Assembly (NCBI RefSeq): GCF_018320785.1
Contig: NC_054867.1
Span: forward strand, 34,537,855 to 34,601,854
Reading direction: 5' to 3'
Length of the DNA: 64,000 nt
Source of the DNA: Cheilinus undulatus
Lineage: Eukaryota; Chordata; Actinopteri; Labriformes; Labridae
Within the stretch, counting starts at the first letter, position 1. Every line of letters starts with the position of its first letter. Under the pieces are notes generated by a model. That model was not told the origin of the DNA, ran no database searches, and saw only the letters and a list, made by a program, of their open reading frames with translations. The position numbers and the translations under genes were made by a program. Below are positions 24,358 through 35,900 of the stretch, one piece after another.

Positions 24358-25785
24358 GACCCTGTGAGTGCGACTCCAACTGCTCTGCCTCAGTCACAAT
24401 AGTTTGTACACTGGCTCTGAGATATTTTTGAACCTTCTTTTGACACTCAGTGATGGACTTGACAGACTTTGACTACTGGAAACAAACACTACATTTTACA
24501 CTATTTAAGAAGAAATGATCTCTTTACAACTAGTATTATTTCTTTTCTTAAAAAAGAAAGTAAATATGTTGTTGCATCACTGCTTTCAGTCTGAAAGAGT
24601 CAGGGGAAAAACAAACAGCATTAGAGCATTTTAAAATGAACTGTGGTAGGAAATAATTGCAATGATATTTAAATGTTTTTATATTGTTTTATTACTTTGA
24701 CAAAAGATAAACTTTCCCTGCGGACAGTGAATGTAAAACAGATGATAGTTCATTCATAAGCTAGTGCTATCCTTCTCTGGTGTAAGTAATGATGAAGGGT
24801 GATGTGAGGTTGACACAGGTTTTGATGCTTTGATTCTTACCTTACTTAATAATCATTTGTTTTGAAAGCACCAAAACTAAAAAAGTGAAATGCATTTTGT
24901 AAGACAGGTATGTGGGAGAGGAATAAATCCATATAAGATTGCAGGCAAACTCTGCATGCTGTCTAAATCCCACAAAACAGGGCAATTTAGACAGTTGGTG
25001 GGAGTTTTCCTGCAGTTTTGATATTTGAAGACAAGAATTCACCCAAGATTGGGTTCCTTAGACTTCTATTTCTGTTGACGCTGTGTCAAAACAGGTATCA
25101 ATATTGTTTGATTTGTACTAGCATCATATCAAAGTTTGAAATTAAGCTATTGTGACAACCCTGCAGTGAAGTTAACTTTCTTAGACAGGAATTTTTTTAC
25201 ATGGTGCAGAAGTCCATATGTTACAGAACAGGATATGTGAGAAGTAAAAGTGTGCAAGGCTCAATATAAACTGGAAAAACGACAACTGGAACTGGCAGGA
25301 CTGGGATGGGCCGTCATGCAGAGCCGTGAACAAACACCTGTATGAATCTGGTGGCACTTCCCTGTTGCAGCGTCTGCAACCACGGTATTCCTTCATACCC
25401 AACTGTTGCCACTCATTTTAAATGGTCAGATTTCATTCATGTTACACAAAACAAGTAGGAAATTCAGGCTGTTACGTCTTTTCATTATTAGTGTCTCATT
25501 GCTAGGACCCAAACTGTGCTTGTCTGGACATCATCTGTTAAAAAATGGAACTGTGATCTCACAGTGTTTTTATGATGCTTAATGTTGTGACTTTAGGCCA
25601 CTTATCGTTTTGGATAACAGTTTTCTAGAGATGGTCTATAACAGTAGCCTCTTCCTCCTGTCCTTTGAGGAATTTTCTGTCAATTCAAGTCTTAAGAGTA
25701 TGTCTATAGTATTATGAAATAAATCCCAAGTTGCACAAAATTTCCCTGTGTATTAATTAACAAGAAACATTTTCACAACAGCTTC
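24358..25785 (+). other. mon1b: mon1b 3' UTR
   Basis: No gene here. The stretch runs from the mon1b stop to the AATAAA at 25718-25723 and a little beyond. The 3' UTR assignment is inferred from the absence of an earlier good poly(A) signal. Confidence 0.5.
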
Positions 25786-25793
25786 ATTTAACA

Positions 25794-26710
25794 CAGGGGT
25801 GTCCAAACTATGGCTGGGCCAAATGCGGTCCTTCGCCCATTTTTAATTGGCCAGCAGCAAATTCTTAAACATAAATGAAAAATGGCCCATATCAGAACAT
25901 GAAAGTCATGCTTTACTGTAGTGAATATTTCATCTGTATTTTCGGACAGCTGAGCATAGTTTTGTGTTACCTTGGGGGCTCGTCCGGGAAGGGAACACAA
26001 AACTATACTCGTCTTTTAGTTAGAAAACAGGAAAAAAAAAAGGTTTGTGAAGACGGTATGGATCTTGTTGGACTAGCGTATATTTTAGTTTTAGCACTAG
26101 GCAATGCCACTGTGCTCATTCTGTAAACAAACTTTTTGACATGACAATTCATTGATGAAACTTTTTTTTATTTAAAGCATATTGGATAACTTAGTGTATC
26201 TTTTCCTTAAATCGGACTGGATTAACTAACTTTGGTATCATAAAGGGAAGTTAAATGAAACTGGCCCCACCATCCTTAAAGGTGCAGTGTGTAATATTTA
26301 GCCTTGAAGCATTCTGCAAAGCAAGCTTGATTAAAAATGGAACATAATACCTATTAGTAGGCCTTTTAATACTAGAATTTAATCACCAGGATATTGAGAA
26401 TTGTTTTATCTTATTAACTTACAGAATAAGCCTTTTATTCATGCATAGAGAGGGTCCCCTCCATGGACGCCGCCATCTTGGAGTTTTGCATCTTGCATAC
26501 CTCTACAGTACCACAAAAGGGACAAAATAATAATAAAACAACTTTACATGTTCAGGCGATAAAATACTAATTTAGATTGGCCTACTTATGAATATTGTGT
26601 TCCGTTTTTGCCAAGTTAATTCTGCTAAATGCTACGAGGCTAAATATTACACACTGCTCCTTTAAATATTCTGTATGTGGCCCTCAGCAGAAAAAGTTTG
26701 GATACCCCTG
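25794..26710. mobile_element. hAT MITE with perfect 8-bp duplication
   Basis: Starts CAGGGGTGTCCAAAC and ends GTTTGGATACCCCTG, near-perfect inverted repeats of the hAT superfamily. The octamer ATTTAACA occurs exactly on both sides (25786-25793 and 26711-26718). No transposase is encoded, so it is a non-autonomous copy. It carries a younger piggyBac-like MITE inside (26280-26661). It lies just downstream of the mon1b poly(A) signal. Confidence 0.92.
26280..26661. mobile_element. piggyBac-like MITE nested in hAT MITE
   Basis: TTAA stands on both sides (26276-26279 and 26662-26665), and the termini AGGTGCAGTGTGTAATATTT and AAATATTACACACTGCTCCT are inverted repeats. TTAA duplication and short terminal repeats point to piggyBac-type mobilisation. 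The interior holds GCCGCCATCTTG (26469-26480), a strong YY1-like site. No coding capacity. Confidence 0.85.
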
Positions 26711-27224
26711 ATTTAACATGTAACATTCTGAGAGCCTGTCTTTTCTGTACTTTTTCCACTCTTTTTGGAAATAAAATGTTCATTTTTCTTTCTCATTTGA
26801 AGAAAAAATAAATCATTCATGGTAGGGATGAAGCTGCCAATTATGAATGAAGAAAAAAAATATGAATTATGAATGAAGAAGAAGAGTAATTTTTTTTTAT
26901 ATCATTAACTTATTGTGATATAACTCCCTCCTGGGAAACATAGGAAAATTATCTAATTTTGAGACACTTGGAAGTTTTGGCATAAATGATGTTTAATAAT
27001 AATCTTGTCTAACTTTCAAAGCCTGATTTGATATTAGTTACCAACATGTAGTAACAGGAACGAACTCTACTCAGGTCTGATGCCATCCTTAGCCTGGACC
27101 TCCAAATTTGATTTTTTGCAACATTAGTCCTATAAACTATTGAAAATAACTCGTCAAACTTTCTAGACGCCACAAGTTTAAATTAATATTTTATTTCAAG
27201 ACATAAGCCAAAAAAAAGGCATAC

Positions 27225-27702
27225 CTTTCTCAATTCAGCAAGCCTTCATTGGAGTCCAATTGTGGTAAATTGAATTGATTGGAAATTATTAAAAAGGCCT
27301 CTCTATAAAAGGCCTCCTAGCTGGCAATGTATATCAGAGAAAAAACCAAGCCTTGAGGTCAAAGACGCTGCCCGCAGAGCTTGTATTGTTGACATGCAAA
27401 GATTTGGAGAAGGCTACAAAAAATGTCTGCTGCACTGAAGGTTCCCAAGAGCCCAGTGGCCTCCATAATTCTCAAATGGAAGAAGTTTTGCACAACCAGG
27501 ACTCTTCCAAGAGCTGGTCGCCTGTCCATACTGAGCGATCTGGAGAGAAATTTGCAAACATTTCAAAAATTTTCACTTTGTCTTTAAAAGGATACTGAGT
27601 GTAGATCATTGAGAGAAAAAACAAGGAATTTAAACATCTGTAGCATCAGGCTGCAACATAAAAAAACTGGAGAAAGTGAAGTGGGTCTAAATCACTGTAT
27701 GT
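27225..27702 (+). mobile_element. internally deleted Tc1-like element
   Basis: The sequence around 27340-27560 is the start of a Tc1 transposase of the salmonid/zebrafish type in broken frames (AVA-like pieces matching MRSKTLPAELV, EGYKKMSAALKVPKS-type DNA, and a WKKF-like stretch). It jumps at about 27600 to the typical right end (AACATAAAAAAACTGGAGAA then GTGGGTCTAAATCACTGTAT). Most of the transposase, including the catalytic core, has been lost by deletion. The left terminal repeat is too worn to place. Confidence 0.65.
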
Positions 27703-29998
27703 TGAAATAAGATTTCTACCTGGAGGTGACTGGAGAATGTGGCTTTTTGAAACAATATCAAACAGGAGGAAGTGATGTTCTGAATCCTCACACCTATGAC
27801 TATCTTACTGGTTCCGACCCTTATTGATGCTGAGGTACATCCCTTGCTTTTAATGTATTATCTCAATAAAACTTTGAGGGATTTTCTTCAAACACTGGGC
27901 AAATGTCCACCATTACAGAAGAATGAACTTGATAGATTTTGAAAGTCAGGGGATGAGCTCATTAAGCTGCATGTCCATCCCTACTTGTGAGTTTTACATC
28001 ATTGAAAGCTTTGAGGGATTTTTCAAATTCTGCACGTCCACTCTGACGTAAGTAAACTGATTTAATTTTGGAGATCAAAGGTCAAGGTCATTTGACTGCA
28101 TGTTCACCCCTTGCTTTTAGAAATTCTATTTTCTCTTTTTTTTTTGGCGGGGGCCAAGATAAAATGCAGTACAAAGTTTAGAAGGCCAAACATAAACAAC
28201 AGGAAAGACGATTGAGGGGACAAGTTGTTTCAAACAGCATTTATTCTTGTGTGAGAAAATATTGTCTCAGGCAGATAACAGATCTTGCAGAACAATTCAA
28301 ATGACAAGATCGACAATCTCCTGTGTGAACCAAAAAAAAAAAAAAACAGAAAGAGCTCTTGTAGTTGTCTTGTCTACAGAGCTCAGGGTCCTGTCACCTC
28401 ACTTCTGGATAATGTTTCTGACATGGTGAATACCGCCACTATTACAAAGAGCTACTAATTCATACATAAATCTTTTCAATATTTTTATTTTAAATAACAC
28501 TCTCGACTGCCACAAGTTATAAATTAAAATCTAAATTTGATTTTTGCATTCCTTAAATAACTTCATATAAGCCGATATAAACATACATTTACATATTTAC
28601 AGAAATTTACACATGCACCTCTACTACACTGAGCTTGTATTCATATATGTACACACATTTTAGCCTCATGTGCAGCTTCAGGAGTCTCCAATCCTCCTCA
28701 ACCCGATCTTTTTTATTTTTAACAGACCAATTGTGCTTTTCAAGTAATTTCAGCCGGATCAAAAACAACTCCTAAGTTTTTCAGTGAGTGATTGGAGTAG
28801 ACTGTTTTAACCACAGGACAATCAGCTTCACCTCTAAAGTGGCTTCACATCTTACAGACTAAGTGGCTGCACCGCAGACTCCAACAATCCAGTATCAAAT
28901 TACAGTTTCACAATATGGAAAAATAAGCAAAGACCTCTAAAGTCCCACCAGCAACACGTCAGAGCTGGACTACAATATTAAAGCGTCTGCATTGGCAACC
29001 CATTGTCTAAAAGTTGTCGATTGTTGTTTCTAGCAAGCAATTCTCAGAATTGTAGAATAAAAATATCTTTTAGGTGCTTTCAACGACAATGCTAACTTAA
29101 TTTTACCAAGATATTTTGTTTTATGCTAATGGGTTGTTAAGATTACAATGTAGATTATAAACAGCAGATTTTCAATCCATCTGTTGTGTATTCTCCCAAA
29201 CAATTATTTGGTTTTAGGAAACATCAAAAATGGTGAAAGTGTTGCTCAGTGTGCTAAAAGCCCCAGATGACTTGCTCAGATTTTTGTACACTGACAAAAG
29301 TAAATCAAATTCACTTTAACTGAATAGGAGAGAACAAGAAAAAATTCACATATAAGAGGCTGGATTCATGGAATTGCAACCTATTCCCCACAGATTTATA
29401 ACCAAATTATACATTTATTAAAAAGCCAGCAATTAATTTAGTTCAAAACTAATCAATTATGCATCATAGGTCGACTTTAAAAATATATTGAGGGAAAAAT
29501 GTTTATATATTATGACAAATTTCACTGACAATTACAAATAGTTTTGACAGCAATAAATATAATTCTTTCATAGAGTCCAGTTATGACGTTAGCATCAAGT
29601 GGGACTTTAACAATTCATTAAACACAGTGACAATTCAATGGCAAATACAATCTAAATATATCTGAATCAATACAATCCCTTCAACAAATATTTACAGATA
29701 TCTCTAAAGTCTTGACTCACTTTGGCCTTAAATAAAAAAACTTTCCATGAACACAGAGCAACAGTGGTTTTGTAAAATTTGTCTAAAAATGACAGGAACC
29801 GATGAACAAATTCATCTAGGAAAATGACTTCAAGCATGTTCTCTCTCCATTAAAAAATTAAATTACAGTGTAATGCAGAAAACTGTTGGAAATGTTACTC
29901 TTATACTAACTTTCCCACCTCTTTTGGAGCGTTAATGAAGCTTTTATACATGTTACCAGGCAGCCTGTTTAAGATCAGAAAATCTGGAAACTAAAAGT
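27703..29998 (-). other. brpf3: intergenic DNA and brpf3 3' UTR
   Basis: From the brpf3 stop (29999) leftwards the sequence is AT-rich without frames. A TTTATT within 28483-28490 (AATAAA on the minus strand) is the best poly(A) candidate, giving a 3' UTR of about 1.5 kb. Between 27703 and 28480 nothing is recognised. Confidence 0.4.
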
Positions 29999-32900
29999 TT
30001 ATATAAAATTGGAGGGAGTGAAGTTAAGGTTTCCTCTCACATGGTTTAAATGCACCATGGCGCGGTCGTATGCAGTGTGCACAGACTTGCGAACACTTGG
30101 TTTTTTGCCTTCCATTAAGCGCAGTTTATCGACAGTGTCATCCATCCCCAGCGGTAGAAGTTTATTTTGAGGGAGCCACTGCCTGAAAACCAAGAGAGAC
30201 ATTTTTCTCAGTGACCAACACTGCTCCTCATTGTTTTCACATTCAGCATGAGGTTCAGCCAGCTAGTTTGAGTCTTACCAAGTTCTTTTGGTGTCAAAGA
30301 AGAGCACCAGGAAGAGCTTTTCGCCTTCTTCCGTTTCCCTCCACTGGCCCAGTTTGAGCACCTCCACAGGAGGCACTGGGATTGGGATGCCGTTGTGAAG
30401 GAGCCCTTCCTGGGGCATGTCTGGGTCAACAATCTGAAACAAAAAATCATGTCAGTCAAAGTTGACTGAATTATCTTGTCCTTCTATGGGATGCAGTTAG
30501 CCAAAGAAATGTCACAGTGTTTAAACTGATCAAATCCATCCTTACCATGGCTGGGTATGATGGATATCCTCTGCTTTTAGCCCAAACCAGGTCCAGAGGT
30601 GCTAGCTCAGTCTCACTATCTAAAGACAGAAGTTGAGATGTTCCTGTGAACAGGAGTTTCCAATATATACAATTAAAGGTGTTTGTGATGGCGCTTGAGC
30701 CCAAACTGAGGATTTAATGTGATTGTATTGATCATAAAATGTAAACTTTTGTTTTTTTTTTTTTTGTACTTATGACCTCACATAATGGCCACTTAACAAC
30801 AAAACTCACATAAAAAGTAATACTAAGGGCATTTCACTGACTTTGATTGCCTTTAATGATACATACCAGACCCTGAGATGTCTCCATTCTCACTGTTTGG
30901 AACTTTAGTCAGTGCAGGTTTACCACGACTTTTCTTTGGGGGAGAGACACTACAGATGGAAAAGAGGAGAGAAAAGCAAGGGATGAGGGAGATTTTTTTT
31001 GGAAAAAGTACAATCATGAGACCAGCTTGTAATTCAATATCTGACACGACTATTCATATGCACAAATGCTTCATATTCCTCACATTAAACCACAAGTAGT
31101 GTCCTTTTTTAGCAAAAATATCAGTTAAATTTTAAACACTAGCTATTTTCACACATGATCTCTTAAAAGGTTCTTTGAAATTGCCCCTGTTATCTTCATG
31201 ATATACTTATTTATACATGGAGCTTACAGCCTCATGTGTTTGGACTGGACTAGAGGGGTGGTTAGGAGTCTTTAAAGGCAAGATGGACACTATTAGCTGT
31301 TAGCCTTCATATCAGTGCACTGTGTAATTTGATGTATTAATGGAGTCTTAGGGAACATCCAGAAAACCTTCATCATATGCATTAAGATCATCTGGTGAAT
31401 TTTCCTGAACATTTCCTGCTGCCTCCTCACATCAGCTCACCTCAAATATCACATGGGAATTTTGCAAGGGGGCTGGCAGAGAAAAGTCAGGATAAAGTTC
31501 TACATGCATCTCACCCCTGAGGTGTTCATGAGTGTCATGTGTAAACAGCTTAAGAGAATATAGAGTTTCATACATTTGGTAAATGACACAAATCCCCTAA
31601 AACTGCTTCTTGTTGTTATTGTTCCTGCAGGCCCATTGCTTCTGTGACCACATACTCACTTGAGGTTTTGGTCATCATCATCTTCCTGGTCTGTAAGGGT
31701 GTGTTTACCATTCGTCAAGCCTGGAAAAAAGGAAAAAGACTAGTGACAAATATGGTCTTTTGAGAATTTCTGTCTGTAATCATGTTATGTGTTTAGTCAT
31801 TACCTTCTTCAATCTGAGGTGCGTCGAGTTTGTCTGCTTCACTTTCTGAGCTGGGGCCTCTAGGCCTCAGGTGGTGTGAGGACGGAGAGGGAGGAGTCGG
31901 GGATGCGTTTGGACTTGGAGGTAAAGTGGTGATGTTGGTCACACTGGGTGACTTTGGGCTGGCGGGGGTGCTATCCAGCCCATTTGTTTTCTCTTCAGGT
32001 GTTTTTCCATTTTGTTGTGGGATTGATTTGGTTTTCCCCATTCGTACCCCGTTTTTAGCTTTTTTAAACAGAACAGATGTTCGACGGCCAACTCCGACCA
32101 AAGGTAGGGTAGATGGAGGCGACCCAAGGGGAGTAACCTCATGAACAGCCTCAGGTTGTGATGCTGGCGTTTCACCGACTTCAGCCTCATCTTCACCCTG
32201 GCTTTTGCTTCCACTACGCGATGACCGCTGACGCTTGTAGGAGCGTCCTGGCGACCTTCGCCCTCCGGTTACGATGCCCAGGACAGGAGGCTCGAGAGGG
32301 GCGTCTCCAGGGAGTGGTGATGATACTGGGCAGGTTAGTTCCAATATGGGTGGAGAGTCATCTGGAGGAAAGACAAATTTATTTTAGGATAATTTTCAGC
32401 TGAAACACTGAGTTATTTTCAGCCCCAAATCAGCAATCTGGTGTTTTTCTCTGTTTAACAAATATTTAAATAGAAGTTCAAATGGTTAGAAACGGGTTAC
32501 AGATAAAACTGCCATTACCAAAAAAATTTGATTCAAATAAATCTTTAACTTTTTTGTTTCTTTAGATATCCATTGACTACGCAAAACAACCAATCAAAGC
32601 AATATGAATAGTAACATGATTATAACTTGCTTTGCCAGGTAGCTAGAGAAAACAGTCAATGCAGGTGTCTTCATAGATAAAAAGTACATGGTAGCAAGCA
32701 CTTACAGTAATCAAAGTGATGAGTACTTGCATTAGCTGCTGATTGTTTTTTTCTTTAAACCACAAAGAAATGTGTGGGACACAGACCTGCTGTTGTTATC
32801 AGTACTTTAACTCTCAGTTCTAATTTATGGCTATGTAACAGAATATTATTAGTTGCACCAAAACTGTATAAATATAAAGAAAAATTCAACATAAGGTAGT

Positions 32901-35900
32901 ATGAACAGAGGGGTTCAAACTATATCCCTGTTCATCATAATGTTCAGTAGAGATAATATGAAACTTACAGTGCTGTACACTACTCTGGGACCAAAAAAAG
33001 AAGAAGCTTTGATCACAGATGACTGTGGTGCAATCAGTCCACAAGCCTGTGGTAGCAGCCACTGTATCAGCACTCTGGTCTGTTGCACTTTCCTCATACA
33101 TATTTTCTACCCTTGTGGCTTATAGTCCAGCTCTACAAACACCATCAACTTGCAGAAGCCTTAAAAACTAATGGAACCAAATTTCCAGTCACTATTTTCA
33201 TACTAGCAATGTTATTTTGTAGTTTTCTACAACTGGTTGTTGCCAATGTTATTCAGCACTTCCCTAGTTTTGGATCATTACAGTATGTACAGTGAAGTAT
33301 TCACCTCCTTGGATGTTTTACCCTTTTATTGATTTTATAAATCAATCATGGTTAACCCTTTAAAACCTGAGTTTCTGGACTCTTTTCTTATTTTAACCAT
33401 AAAAGGCCCAGAAAATGTCCTGTGAGTACGTGCTTTTGCCAATTTTTCCACAATACTTTTAATATATGGCAGTTATTTACATTTTACTGCATGTTGGGAC
33501 CTCTGGTTTTTAGATGAGACTGTAGACAGCTAAAACGAGGAGCCCCCGGCCGAATAAGTTTAAAAAACGGAGAAAACTTTTATAATCATAACTCGACGAC
33601 AGAAAATAATTAACATGGATAAAACACATTTACCGGCATGTTAAGAGTGTTTTAAGACTTTAAAATGAAAAAACACAAAAATGGGGGAACTTTATGCTAG
33701 AATCTTAGTGAGAAAAGGGGAAATTACAGTAATAACCACATGCTGGCTGTGAAGCACAGTTTCTCAGCTTTTCAGAAACTGTTGAATTTTTCCAATGACA
33801 CAACAGTCATGCAATTATGGTCACGCAAAGTGTGCTTCAACAGCGCGTCGTCCGCGACACACTAGGATTGAAAGAGTTAATATAATATGGCTCTTTTGAC
33901 AAAAAAAAAAAAAAAAAAAAAAGATTTCAAAGTATAAAAAATATCTCCTTTACCTGTCCTGGAGTCAGACACCTCTGTCAAAGGTCCATTATCAACATCA
34001 TTTTTCTTCCTTTTTTTCTTTTTCTCCTCTTCCTCCTCCTCATCTCTCTCTTCATCGTCATCCTTGCCATTACCATTCACAGGCTGAGAGCTTTGCTGCT
34101 GCTGGCTCATCTTCTGTCTGATATTGTTGATCTCTCTGCGCAGCAGCCTAATGCGTTTGGTTCGACCACCACTAGTACGCATAGATGTGACCACGTCCAG
34201 TTTTTCCAGTAAGGCCTTTAGCTGCTCGTCTGTGCTCAAGTGTAATCTGTTATCTGGGTCCAAGAGAGAATCGACTGCAAAGTGTAAGCAAAGAGCCAAA
34301 GAAGTATGTTAACAAAAGATACAAGATAGGTTTGTTTATAAAGATAATACTTGCTTGAAAATTAACTCACCGTCATCCCAAGTACAATTGTAGAAGCCGT
34401 GTTTGTTCTTATTTTCAGGGAGATGCATTCCGGTATTTGGGTCCAGGCCAATGCTCTGAGACTGTCTGTGGCTATGCCGTAGAACCGCTCCACCCACCTC
34501 ACGCATTTGTAAGGCTGCCTTGTGGAACATGGTGTCCTTGGAGTTGTACTTGAGGCAGTTGGAAATCATGAGGTTGAAGTCCTTCTCTAAGTCTGCAATG
34601 GAGCAGTAGGCGTGTCCCTCCAGTTTGGTGCGCATGGTGGAGAAATCCATGGGTTGAGAAATAAACTCCAGGTAATCCGGGACCTGAGTGAATCATGAAA
34701 ATCAAACTATTAGTTTAGTCAGAGTAAAAAAATGGAATTTAAGCACAGCAGATTGTTTTCTAACTTCACCAACCTCTGCTAGGTTGACAGGCTGAGAGAA
34801 AATTTTAGAAGTGTCCTTCTCTTGTAGTTGGTCTAAGGTGGATCGCAGAAGCACCAACGCAGGAGTCAGCTTCAGTTCAAGAGCAGCCTGGTGAATTTTC
34901 ATCTGAGGAGTTATGAGGTACATACACACAGGAGAGAGGAGAGGATGCACAAAGTCACACTTAAATAATCAAGTGATTAACATATGGGTGAATGCCAGAG
35001 ACGCTTGGAAAAATACATTCACATCAGCAGTGCAAATATTAATTTCTATGGTTCTGGATTTATTCAAAAGGTACATAAATTTATATTTTTAAAGTAATTT
35101 CTTTTATCCTCGGTGCATTTTCATCAGCAGGCTATTTGAGCACAGAAAACCCCACTGCTGCAGTTTCCTCCTGCTAATAATGCCTTCACTGATCTGCAAA
35201 ATAATACTGACCAATGGAAACAACAAGATCCATCACCTGTTTCCTTCAAAAACCAGAGCTCCAATAGTGTCATCAACAGTGAAGAATTCAGATTAATTAT
35301 CTTGTATTTATTTTTCACTTGAGAGTTTCTACTAAATATTTCAATGTGATTTGGGCTCACTTTTTTCAAATTAAAGTATTTTGAAATTTAAGCACAAATA
35401 AACATTTTCTTTAAGCTTTCTTCTGTACTTAAATTACTGTTATTGGCCAGTAAAAACACTACAAATTTAGCTGACTATTATGAACATCATTAGACATGCA
35501 ATATGTCAATTTTCACACCAGACTTCAGTAGATCCTGAAATAGGCAACTTATATAACAAACAGGTAATGATTTACAGTTTGACATATTTAAATCCTCATT
35601 TTCATACTTTTTCAAATTAATTTATTTTTGTATTTAATATTTAATTCCTGTACATTGAGAGCAAAGTCAACAGGAGTCAAATTCCTTGTTGTGCAAGGAT
35701 AGTCTGGACTGGTTTGAATTGAAAATCGACTGAATCGTGGCCCAAGAATCAGAATTTAATTCAAACATTCACAGCTCTAGTAATCGCAATTTAGGTTCCA
35801 CATAAAAATATAGAACACAGACACAGAGATCGTCATTTTCAGCATGTTAAGTTTACTCATTCTTCTTTTTGTACTACATTTAAAGTCTGAGTTGTATTGT

